DNA of 64,000 nt from Pseudochelatococcus sp047501465 (GTDB lineage Bacteria > Pseudomonadota > Alphaproteobacteria > Rhizobiales > Beijerinckiaceae), in contig NZ_JAZDRL010000001.1 of the NCBI RefSeq assembly GCF_047501465.1, forward strand, positions 930,001 to 994,000. The letters are read 5' to 3'. A program made the position numbers and the translations under genes. This document shows positions 1 through 7,522 of the stretch, piece by piece. The stretch's first letter is position 1; each line of letters starts with the position of its first letter. The notes under the pieces are model-generated. The model saw only the letters and a program-made list of their open reading frames with translations, was not told where the DNA came from and searched no databases.

Positions 1-837
1 CTCGTTGCCAATCACCTGCTGGTTAAAGGCGTGCTGTTCCTGGCGATTGCGGGGGTGATACTGCGAGCACAGGCAAACACCTTCAACAGTCTTGGTGGCC
101 TCATCGAAAACATGCCATGGACATGCACCTGCATGGTCATTGCGCTTGTGGCAATGTCTGGCCTGCCGCCGCTGGCCGGGTTTGGTTCAAAGTGGCTCTT
201 GATCGGCACGATGCTCGATAACGGTTGGTACGGACTGGGCACCGTCGGCTTTCTGGCGACTTTCGTGGGCTTTCTATACATGATCCGGCTAGCCCATAGT
301 GTGTTCTGGGGCAAGCGTCACGCTGAACACATCAATGTCCGCGAGGCGCCCGCGACATTATTGGTGCCGCAATTCCTGCTGATTACAGGAATTGCCGTGC
401 TGGCCTTTTACCCCAAAATCCTCATGGAACCGCTCTCACGCGCCATAGATCCCACCTTCGCCGCAACACTGGTGTGGGAAGGACAATCGCTTGAGGATAT
501 CTACAACACCCTGAATCCATTCCCCGTGATGAGCGCGGCTATCATCATTTCCCTTACGCTCTTTGGACTGCTTGTGCTCTTTAATATTTACCGTCGTAAA
601 ATAGATAAGCTTCAAGGCGATTCGAGTTTTGAGGGCATGATATCTTCATTTAGGCACCTCTTTGAGTACCTGCCTACGCTGGATGCCAGCGCTTTCTGGG
701 CCAAGGTTGCTGTCGCGAATCTGCAGCTCTCCGGCTTCGTTCGCCAACTTTACACGGGCAACGGCCAAACATATGCCGCCCACGTTCTCGCCTTCATCAT
801 AGCGATTTACCTTATTGGCAGGGCACAGTTGATGTGA
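1..837 (+). CDS. Complex I/Mrp-antiporter-like proton-conducting membrane subunit, 5' end outside window
   Basis: The reading frame is open from base 1 to the TGA at 835-837, so the gene starts upstream of the window; 278 residues are visible. The first visible residues (NHLLVKGVLFL) and the SGLPPLAGF segment match the late transmembrane helices of the proton_antipo_M family (NuoM/NuoN, MrpA/D, HyfB). Family members carry protons or ions across the inner membrane as part of complex I, formate hydrogenlyase or Mrp antiporters. About six hydrophobic helices are visible, with a soluble stretch near residues 190-230 and a final helix at the C-terminus. I cannot tell which complex it belongs to, because its operon partners lie outside the window. 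Nothing downstream looks related. Confidence 0.75.
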   Translation, partial: LVANHLLVKGVLFLAIAGVILRAQANTFNSLGGLIENMPWTCTCMVIALVAMSGLPPLAGFGSKWLLIGTMLDNGWYGLGTVGFLATFVGFLYMIRLAHSVFWGKRHAEHINVREAPATLLVPQFLLITGIAVLAFYPKILMEPLSRAIDPTFAATLVWEGQSLEDIYNTLNPFPVMSAAIIISLTLFGLLVLFNIYRRKIDKLQGDSSFEGMISSFRHLFEYLPTLDASAFWAKVAVANLQLSGFVRQLYTGNGQTYAAHVLAFIIAIYLIGRAQLM

Positions 838-1302
838 TGAGATAATCCACACCTGCAACGCTCAAATTGCCCCCAAACAGGGCACAAAAAAACGGAATTT
901 GCTTCCCATTTGCCAACATTTTGCCAAAAACTACGGGCAATAATAAATTCGAACTTGGCTGCTGCATGAATCTATGAATGAAATTAGTAAGACGCTCAGG
1001 TAATAATATTGTGAGATACTTACCTCACAATACATGATTAAAGTAGATATTGTTATTCATAAAGACATCTATTTTATTCTCTGAAATGCACATGAAATTC
1101 ATTAGCAAGCAAAGCAGTATATTTATAGAGAAGCAAGCTAAGACTACTTTTTCGGAATCCTATTTTATAGCACTTGATAAATGCTTCATGGCGTAAAATA
1201 TGGCAGCTAAAAAAGCGAAATCACACATGCAATGCTCATAACATGAGCTGATGCGTTTCTTGCGTCCTTCGAAGCATTACTTGCAAGTAGCTTCGTAAAT
1301 TT
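838..1302. other. AT-rich intergenic region with two inverted repeats
   Basis: This 465-base gap is clearly richer in A and T than the flanking core genes and contains no convincing ORF. It holds a perfect 9-bp inverted repeat (TATTGTGAG at 1007-1015, CTCACAATA at 1024-1032), which could be an operator. Just before the next gene, CGAAGC (1270-1275) and GCTTCG (1290-1295) bracket the palindrome TACTTGCAAGTA (1278-1289). This hairpin ends only seven bases before the first possible start codon, so it could affect translation. The promoter of the 1303 gene should lie here; no clean -35/-10 pair was identified. Confidence 0.5.
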
Positions 1303-2250
1303 ATGGCGGGATTTACTATGTCTTATGGTGCTCATAACCAATTAATAACACCACTTTCTTTTGCTTCAGTTACCCCCCCCCTGCAAAACGACCATGAAAC
1401 TTCATTGCAGAACATTTCTGTATTTGCTAATTTGTCTAGTAGGCTTCATGCAAAATTTTCGCCTATTTTAGAAGCTTCAAACAGCGAGATTGGTTTTGAA
1501 ACTCGCGAGATATCGCATTCCACAAGCAGCGCTGCTGATAAAAATAGCTGCTCTCCCCAAAAGTTAATTGAACGCATTTGCTACAACATTGAAGCTTGCC
1601 GTAATTTTTTAGATGGGCTTCGCGCAACACTCATGGGTAGGAATACCCCCCCTTCTTTTGATGAAGGATTTAAATGTTTTGCTGCAGAAGCATGCATCGA
1701 CGCGTTCGAGCATAAGATAAATTCTACCCCCCCCACCTATACCAGCGTGGACATGACTTCATTTGATGACAATGATGAACTTACGAAGATTAAAGCGGAG
1801 CTTCAAATGGAGCTTGAACAGGTGCATCAACTTAGTGAAAAAACGCTGGAACACGTTAGAGGCGCTGCAGCCCCCAAAGCTACGACAACCATCAACGTAA
1901 ACGTTCCTGGCGGCGGATCATCAGGTGGCTCTACAACTGCGCCCATCGATGAGGCCCTGTCGAAGGGTGCAAAATGGCTGGCCAATCTGGTGAAGGATAG
2001 CCCAATCGGCCAAATGTTTATAAAAGTCATAGCTGGAGTTGCGTTAACTGCCATGTGGGCGGCAAGCGTTGGCTTGATTGCTGCTGCACCATTTACAGCA
2101 GGAATCACGGCAATCTTCGGTACTGCGGCACTTGCTGTATCGGCAACTGTTACGAAAAGCTTCTTTGGCTCTTTATGGAGCGAACTGAAGTACGCTAAGC
2201 CAACGCCAACGCTTTCCGTTGATATTAATGGTCTGGGTCAAGCAAATTAA
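1303..2250 (+). CDS. Unrecognised protein with C-terminal hydrophobic segments and three poly-C tracts
   Basis: I do not recognise this 315-residue protein. The first half is polar. A helical, charged stretch lies near residues 150-190, followed by a Gly/Ser linker (GGGSSGGS, about 205-212) and two long hydrophobic stretches (about 237-285). The layout suggests a membrane-anchored or membrane-inserting protein, but there is no N-terminal signal peptide. Base composition is AT-rich compared with its neighbours, which suggests horizontal acquisition. The coding sequence contains C9 (1373-1381), C7 (1646-1652) and C8 (1727-1734), each read as Thr-Pro-Pro. A one-base slip in any of them would truncate the protein. 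An alternative ATG at 1318 has a weak GGCGGG in front of it. The gene is single and converges on livF across a dispersed repeat. Confidence 0.6.
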   Translation: MAGFTMSYGAHNQLITPLSFASVTPPLQNDHETSLQNISVFANLSSRLHAKFSPILEASNSEIGFETREISHSTSSAADKNSCSPQKLIERICYNIEACRNFLDGLRATLMGRNTPPSFDEGFKCFAAEACIDAFEHKINSTPPTYTSVDMTSFDDNDELTKIKAELQMELEQVHQLSEKTLEHVRGAAAPKATTTINVNVPGGGSSGGSTTAPIDEALSKGAKWLANLVKDSPIGQMFIKVIAGVALTAMWAASVGLIAAAPFTAGITAIFGTAALAVSATVTKSFFGSLWSELKYAKPTPTLSVDINGLGQAN

Positions 2251-2262
2251 TTCGGCTACGCA

Positions 2263-2367
2263 ATAGAGCAGTTTGCATTCAAGTTATTCATCAACTTGAA
2301 TGCAAACGCAGGTAAGATATAAAGCTAGGGCGCCACACTAAGTCCATTAGACAATCTGGCGCTCTAT
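2263..2367. repeat. Dispersed palindromic repeat, copy A
   Basis: This element lies between the convergent ends of the 1303 gene and livF. ATAGAGC (2263-2269) and GCTCTAT (2361-2367) form the outer pair. Inside, a perfect 15-bp inverted repeat (2271-2285 with 2293-2307, right arm AACTTGAATGCAAAC) has a 7-base loop. The right-arm 15-mer recurs exactly at 24214 and 30747. It probably also terminates transcription from both sides. Confidence 0.7.
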
Positions 2368-2397
2368 TTTCTCACTTGATCAATTTTATCTTACAAT

Positions 2398-3111
2398 TCA
2401 TACACCTAGATAAGCTTCCAGCACACGCGGGTGATCGAGTAGCGCTTCACCTGTGCCTTCAAGCACGATCTCGCCTGTTTCAATTACATAGGCCCGGTGG
2501 GCCACTTTGAGCGCCTGGCGTACGTTTTGCTCTACCAGAAAAATCGTCAATCCTTCCTGATTGATCGCTTTGATAATCAGGAAAATTTCCTGCACGATCA
2601 AGGGCGCTAGTCCCATTGAGGGCTCATCAAGCAGCAAAACGCGCGGGCGCGCCATCAAAGCGCGCGCAATAGCGAGCATCTGTTGCTCACCGCCAGAAAG
2701 ATTACCTGCAAGCCCATCCAGACGTTCACGCAGACGTGGGAAAAGCGCCAGAACGTATTCATAATCGGCAGCGATAGCCTGCGCATCATTGCGATGATAA
2801 GCACCGAGTTCCAGATTTTCCCGCACTGTAAGCGTCGTCAAGGTAGCCCGCCCCTCCGCCACCTGCGAGATACCGCGATCCACAATTTTATGCGCAGGCA
2901 TGCGGGTAATATCATTTCCGGCAAATACAACGCGGCCGGCAGCTTTTGCGACAAGCCCGGAGAGCGCCAGCAAAGTCGTTGATTTCCCTGCCCCATTGGC
3001 ACCCACAAGTGTGGTGATCTGCCCCTCATGCAGCGCAAAATCAATGCCTTTAACCGCCTCAACGTGGCCAAAATTGACCTTAAGCCCTGAGACCTCCAAA
3101 AGAGCACTCAT
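2398..3111 (-). CDS. livF: Branched-chain amino-acid ABC transporter ATPase LivF
   Basis: This 237-residue ATPase is the last gene of livHMGF and powers uptake of branched-chain or related amino acids from the cytoplasmic side. It shows a Walker A GANGAGKST, the signature LSGGEQQ and a Walker B LLLDEPSMGLAP. The length is normal for LivF, and the short C-terminus without the LivG extension separates it from LivG. The ATG at 3111 overlaps the livG stop (TGATG), which indicates translational coupling; a GTG three bases upstream is also possible. The gene converges with the accessory gene at 1303 across repeat copy A. Substrate specificity cannot be read from the ATPase. Confidence 0.93.
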   Translation of the reverse strand: MSALLEVSGLKVNFGHVEAVKGIDFALHEGQITTLVGANGAGKSTTLLALSGLVAKAAGRVVFAGNDITRMPAHKIVDRGISQVAEGRATLTTLTVRENLELGAYHRNDAQAIAADYEYVLALFPRLRERLDGLAGNLSGGEQQMLAIARALMARPRVLLLDEPSMGLAPLIVQEIFLIIKAINQEGLTIFLVEQNVRQALKVAHRAYVIETGEIVLEGTGEALLDHPRVLEAYLGV

Positions 3112-3890
3112 CACACCGCCTCCAGCGTATCGGCATCATCATCGCGGCCAAGATAAGCCTCAATCACTTCGGGGTTAGCACGCACGGCTTCGGGCCGATC
3201 GCAGGTAATAATGCGGCCAAAATTCAGCACCGCGACTTGCTCACATAGCCCCATCACAAAGCGCATATCGTGCTCGATCAAAAAGACCGTGTAGCCCCGC
3301 TCGTTGATTTTGCGGATAGCATCCATCAACTCTGTCTTCTCGGCAGGGTTCATGCCGGCAACTGGCTCATCGAGAAGCAGCAGGCGCGGCTCGGTGGCCA
3401 GCGCTCGCGCAATTTCCAGACGGCGTTGCTCACCGTAGGAGAGCGTATCGGCAATTTCATGCGCCTTGCCCTCAAGCCCAACCCAACTCAATAGTTCCAA
3501 CGCCCGCGACCGCGCTGCTGCTTCTTGCGCACGATAGGTAGGCAATGAAAACAACGCCTGGACAAAGTTGTAGTTGACGTGCCCATGTCTACCAACCAGC
3601 ACATTTTCCAGCAGCGTCATTTCCTTAAAGGTGCGGATATTCTGGAATGTGCGCGCAATACCCAGGCGGGTGATCTTGTGTGGGGGCAGGCCTGCAAGAT
3701 CAGCGCCATCAAATGTGATCTTGCCAGATGTTACCGGAATAAGCCCGGTGATCAGATTAAACACCGTCGTCTTGCCGGCACCATTGGGACCAATCAAACC
3801 AAAGATTGCTCCCTGTGGCACCGTGAGACTCACATCATCGAGCACTTTCAAGCCGCCAAAACGCTTGGAGATGGCATCAAGCTTCAACAT
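3111..3890 (-). CDS. livG: Branched-chain amino-acid ABC transporter ATPase LivG
   Basis: This 259-residue ATPase partners LivF in the HAAT-type uptake system. Motifs are GPNGAGKTT (Walker A), LSYGEQRR (signature) and LLLDEPVAGMNP (Walker B). The frame stays open 55 codons further upstream, but that extension lies over livM in another frame and has no LivG character. The ATG at 3890 begins MLKLDAISKRFGGL, the usual LivG start, and lies one base from the livM stop. The end overlaps livF. Its position in an unbroken livHMGF run makes the assignment secure. Confidence 0.93.
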   Translation of the reverse strand: MLKLDAISKRFGGLKVLDDVSLTVPQGAIFGLIGPNGAGKTTVFNLITGLIPVTSGKITFDGADLAGLPPHKITRLGIARTFQNIRTFKEMTLLENVLVGRHGHVNYNFVQALFSLPTYRAQEAAARSRALELLSWVGLEGKAHEIADTLSYGEQRRLEIARALATEPRLLLLDEPVAGMNPAEKTELMDAIRKINERGYTVFLIEHDMRFVMGLCEQVAVLNFGRIITCDRPEAVRANPEVIEAYLGRDDDADTLEAV

Positions 3891-3891
3891 C

Positions 3892-4767
3892 TCAGGCCCT
3901 CCCCTTGCCAAACCAGCGGCGGAAACGTGTTGGATCCCAAAGGCCATTAGGTAAAAACAACACCACCAAAACCAGAATGAGCCCATTGATAATAAGCCGG
4001 AAATCCGCCAATCCCCGCAACAATTCCGGCAGCAACGTGAGGAAGAATGCACCAATCACAGGGCCAATCAGCGACGTAACACCGCCCAGAATCGCCATCG
4101 TGAGGATCTCAACACCGCGATCAAAACCATATTCCTGCGGACCGATGAAGAATGTGAGATGCGCATTAAGCGCCCCGGCAAGCCCGGCAATGGCCGCGCC
4201 CAGCACAAACGCCACAAGCTTGTTTGCGCGCAGATCAATGCCCATCAATCCGGCTGCGGTTTCATCTACCTTGATAGCTTCGAATGCACGGCCGGTTTTG
4301 GAAATATGCAGCCGCGCCAACACGAACAACACAACAGCAAGCGCTAGCGCAACATGCCACCATTGGGTGTATTGCGGAATGCCATTCAGCCCCAAAGCGC
4401 CACCCGTGATATCGTCCGTGTTCAGGATGACAACCCGCACAACCTCACCAAAGCCAAGCGTCGCCATGGCCAGATACACACCGCCAAGCCGCAGCACCGG
4501 CACGCCGATTACAAGCGCAACCAGCGAAGGCGCCGCCATGCTGATCAGGAGAGAGCCAGCAAAGGGCATGTCATAATTCATGGTTGCAAGTGCACCCGCA
4601 TACGCACCAATACCCATGAAAGCCGCATTAGCCAAAGCCAGCAAGCCGCACGCCAGGGTGAGCCATATCGATAATGCCAACAGGGCATTAATGCCGAGCA
4701 TCAGAATCAGGTTGGAATAAACAGCCCAAAACTCTTCGAACCACAGCAGAAAAGCATCCATGATCAT
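3892..4767 (-). CDS. livM: Branched-chain amino-acid ABC transporter permease LivM
   Basis: This 291-residue inner-membrane permease has about eight to nine hydrophobic helices and pairs with LivH to form the transport channel. The segments LRLGGVYLAMATLGFGEVVR and GALNAHLTFFIGP are typical of LivM. The ATG at 4767 overlaps the livH stop by four bases (ATGA), so the two permeases are probably translated in a coupled way. The substrate is probably branched-chain or a related amino acid, but HAAT permeases also serve amides and urea, so this is inferred from family only. Confidence 0.92.
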   Translation of the reverse strand: MIMDAFLLWFEEFWAVYSNLILMLGINALLALSIWLTLACGLLALANAAFMGIGAYAGALATMNYDMPFAGSLLISMAAPSLVALVIGVPVLRLGGVYLAMATLGFGEVVRVVILNTDDITGGALGLNGIPQYTQWWHVALALAVVLFVLARLHISKTGRAFEAIKVDETAAGLMGIDLRANKLVAFVLGAAIAGLAGALNAHLTFFIGPQEYGFDRGVEILTMAILGGVTSLIGPVIGAFFLTLLPELLRGLADFRLIINGLILVLVVLFLPNGLWDPTRFRRWFGKGRA

Positions 4768-5645
4768 GCCTTCCGCTCATTCGCCTTGCCGAAAAGCCCG
4801 GTAGGCCGCACAAGCAGGATTAGGAACAGCAGACCAAACGCCACAGCATCCCGCATGGTTGAGCCAATGTAAGCCACCGCAAACACCTCAGCAAAACCAA
4901 GGAAAAGTCCGCCGATCATAGCGCCACGAATATCCCCCATGCCGCCCAGAATGATCACGGCAATGCCTTTATGCAGCATCGGCTGGCCCATCAAGGGGTA
5001 CACAGCATTGGAATAAAGGCTGATCATCACCCCCGCCGCGCCACCCAGTGCCGCTGCCAAAAACGACGTTTTCCGAAACAGCCCTTCGACATTAATGCCC
5101 AGCAATGCCGCTGACTTGGGAGATTCCGCAACCGCCCGTAAAGCCTTGCCAATTTGCGTTCGGCGCAGCACAAGCAGCAATGTCACCATGATGATCAGGG
5201 TAAGCGCGACAATACCCATCTCAACCACAGTCATGTGCAACTCACCCAGCTGAATGGCACCTTCAGGCACAACGTCAGTTGGAAAGCGCAGATTGTCAGC
5301 CCCGAAAATGCCCTGCACGGCGCTGTTCAACGCAATGGCGACACCGATGGTGGCAATCATGGGAATAAGATGCGGCGCATTGCGTTTTCTGAGTGGAGAG
5401 AGCACCAGAATATCAATCAGCAGCCCGAAAAGGCCACTGACCATAAACGCCACAATCAGCGCTGCCCATATTGGTAATTCAGCCAGCACAACAGCCTGTA
5501 GCGCCGCATAAGCGCCAACCATAAACACCGCACCGTGCGAAAGATTGATAACGCCAAGCACACCGAAAATCAGCGTGAACCCTAGCGCAAACAACGCATA
5601 AACACTGCCAAGCGACAGCGCATTGATCAATTGTTGGGCGAGCAT
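4764..5645 (-). CDS. livH: Branched-chain amino-acid ABC transporter permease LivH
   Basis: This 293-residue permease opens with MLAQQLINALSLGSVYALFA, the usual LivH N-terminus, and carries the VINLSHGAVFMVGAY motif near residues 39-53. The ATG at 5645 is preceded by GGGAG at a suitable distance; the longer frame starts at a GTG (5663) and adds only six residues. It is the first gene of livHMGF and follows the binding-protein gene livJ on the same strand after about 120 bases. A separate promoter or a partial terminator may therefore sit between them, giving excess binding protein. Confidence 0.92.
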   Translation of the reverse strand: MLAQQLINALSLGSVYALFALGFTLIFGVLGVINLSHGAVFMVGAYAALQAVVLAELPIWAALIVAFMVSGLFGLLIDILVLSPLRKRNAPHLIPMIATIGVAIALNSAVQGIFGADNLRFPTDVVPEGAIQLGELHMTVVEMGIVALTLIIMVTLLLVLRRTQIGKALRAVAESPKSAALLGINVEGLFRKTSFLAAALGGAAGVMISLYSNAVYPLMGQPMLHKGIAVIILGGMGDIRGAMIGGLFLGFAEVFAVAYIGSTMRDAVAFGLLFLILLVRPTGLFGKANERKA

Positions 5646-5768
5646 CGTGAAACTGGCTCCCACAGCGGGCGCAGGCTCGCTGGCACATCACAAACACAAA
5701 GCTTAGCGGGATGAATTTAAAGCGCCCCACAGAATTGCGCGGGGCGCTGCCTTAATGCATTTACGGGC

Positions 5769-6929
5769 TTACTTCACGATTTCATAAGCGCCGTTTTTGG
5801 TGACCGAGACGATAGGGGTCTGATCAGCATCGTATCCAGCGGGCTTGCCAGCTTTGTCCACTGCCTGCCGGAACTTGAACGGCCCAGTCGCGCCAACCCA
5901 TGAAACGTCCGGCAGAGCATCACGCAGAGCTGCACGCTCTTTGGCGACATCGCCTGTGATTTCAACCTTCTTCAGCGCCTGTGCCACGATATGGAGCGCA
6001 TCAAAAGCCTGCGCTGCAAACTGATCGGGCGCCATGCCATATTTCTTCGTATAGGCTTCAATGAACTGCTTGTTCTCAGGCGTATCATTGCTCAGCGACC
6101 ATGGGCTGCCAACCCAGAGGTTATCAGATGCACCCTTGGCAAGGTCAAAAATCTTTATCGAGTTGACACCATTCCCGCCAACGAATGGCAGCTCAATGCC
6201 AAGCTGGCGTGCCTGCACCATGATCGGCGCACCTTCAGCCAGCAGTGCCGAGAGCACAATCGCATCAGGATTACTCGCCTTGATCTTGGTGAGCTGCGCC
6301 TTGAAATCCACATCGCCCTTGGCAAAGGTTTCCGTCGTTGTCACGGGAATATTATGATCTTTCAAAGCCTTGGCAAAATTATCGTAGCCCGATTTCGTGA
6401 ATACGTCATCATTGCCATAAAGCACTGCGACCTTTTTCACCCCAGCCTTATTGACCACGGTTTCCAAGGTTACGGGCAGTACATCCGCCTCAGTAACCGA
6501 ATTGCGGAAGATGAAGTTGCCAACCGATGTTATGCCATCTGCGGTGTTGGAAGTGCCAAATACCGGCGTTTTGGCTGCCTGCGCAATTGGATTGGCTGCT
6601 GAGGCTGAATTGGAGAGCGTAGGACCAAAAATCAGCAGGACCTTATCCTGGAAAATCAATTTCTTATAGACGTTAATCGCTTCTTCTTTCTTGCCCTGCT
6701 CATCCTCAACAATGAGTTTGATGGTATTGCCATTAACGCCACCTGCAGCGTTGATCTCTTCGGCAGCCAGTTCAAAACCATTGCGAATTGCAGCGCCATA
6801 CTGCGCCGCCAGGCCACTAAGCGCTGACGCAACACCAAGCTTGATTTCAGCAGCCTGCGCTGTCACTGCGCTGGCCGCAACCCCAACTGAAACACCAAGC
6901 GCAACGACTACCGATTTCAGCAATTGCAT
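5769..6929 (-). CDS. livJ: Periplasmic branched-chain amino-acid binding protein (LivJ/LivK type)
   Basis: This is the 386-residue type I periplasmic binding protein of the downstream LivHMGF transporter. A Sec signal peptide covers residues 1 to about 26 (MQLLKSVVVALG to AQA), and the mature protein starts EIKLGVASALSG, as is usual for the family. The frame extends 46 codons upstream, but the ATG at 6929 has a strong AGGAGAG in front and begins the signal peptide, so it is the real start. It diverges from the glycine-riboswitch operon. The intergenic region holds a 24-bp palindrome at 7138-7161. Whether the ligand is Leu/Ile/Val, glycine or another amino acid is open. Confidence 0.9.
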   Translation of the reverse strand: MQLLKSVVVALGVSVGVAASAVTAQAAEIKLGVASALSGLAAQYGAAIRNGFELAAEEINAAGGVNGNTIKLIVEDEQGKKEEAINVYKKLIFQDKVLLIFGPTLSNSASAANPIAQAAKTPVFGTSNTADGITSVGNFIFRNSVTEADVLPVTLETVVNKAGVKKVAVLYGNDDVFTKSGYDNFAKALKDHNIPVTTTETFAKGDVDFKAQLTKIKASNPDAIVLSALLAEGAPIMVQARQLGIELPFVGGNGVNSIKIFDLAKGASDNLWVGSPWSLSNDTPENKQFIEAYTKKYGMAPDQFAAQAFDALHIVAQALKKVEITGDVAKERAALRDALPDVSWVGATGPFKFRQAVDKAGKPAGYDADQTPIVSVTKNGAYEIVK

Positions 6930-7137
6930 CGCTCTCTCCTTGGGAAAATATGATGATGGGATCTGCCCCTTGTCCGGGCAACACACTGCCTCAATTTCAA
7001 GCATCACTATCAGGGTGATGTTATGCGAGATTTCATCTTCGACAACCTTGTCGAACAGGTTTGACATTTGGTCAAGAGGTTTGCGCTATATGAGTGATGC
7101 ACGTGCCCCCATTGATGCAGGTATGGAGTATTGCATG

Positions 7138-7162
7138 AAAACGCTGCAATTGCAGCGTTTTT
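7138..7162. terminator. Perfect 24-bp palindrome followed by T tract, inside a divergent promoter region
   Basis: AAAACGCTGCAA joined to TTGCAGCGTTTT reads the same on both strands and is followed by one more T on the plus strand. As RNA it would form a GC-centred hairpin with a U tract on either strand, as in a factor-independent terminator. It sits between livJ (leftward) and the riboswitch operon (rightward), where no gene end is annotated. It may end a short unannotated transcript or be a protein-binding site. Confidence 0.5.
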
Positions 7163-7271
7163 GCCTAAATCCTCATCATACGATCATGTTCCATAAGCTG
7201 TGCGCGGAAATGGCGCTAATGATTGCGCGGGGGCGATGCTTCTGCTAGGTTTGGCGTGTCTTAATGACGGA

Positions 7272-7468
7272 TTGGGAGAGATCGGACAAACCCGACGCCG
7301 ATGGAGCAACCGCCCCGGAAACTCTCAGGCATCCAGGACCATTTCGTCAGGACAATCTGGAGAGAGGCGCCTCAGTTATACCGAAGCGCCCACCGAAGGG
7401 GATGGCGTAAATCGTGCCAATGTACGATTGCGGCTCAAGCTCTCAGGTAGAAGTACAGATGGGGCGCA
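7272..7468 (+). ncRNA. Tandem glycine riboswitch
   Basis: Two consecutive aptamers match the gcvT-type glycine riboswitch. The first has GGGAGAG (7274-7280), CGCCGATGGAGCAAC (7296-7310) and AAACTCTCAGGC (7319-7330). The second has CTGGAGAGAGGCGC (7357-7370), CACCGAAGGGGATGG (7391-7405) and AAGCTCTCAGGT (7437-7448). The short linker between them is also family-like. A perfect 14-bp palindrome (ACCGGCATGCCGGT, 7475-7488) follows and probably belongs to the expression platform. The riboswitch stands 55 bases before the DadA-like gene. In this family glycine binding usually turns on genes that consume glycine. Confidence 0.93.
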
Positions 7469-7522
7469 TGAACGACCGGCATGCCGGTTGCTTTGCCTCG
7501 CTTGTACAGGAAACTTGATCCC

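Noticed and set aside
1373..1381. Frameshift caused by sequencing error in the C9 tract
   Set aside because: The frame is intact through all three tracts to a normal stop. The run length could still be misread, which only reads can settle.
3891..4055. N-terminal extension of livG
   Set aside because: It overlaps livM in another frame and its translation is Cys/Trp-rich without ABC-ATPase character; ATG 3890 gives the normal LivG start.
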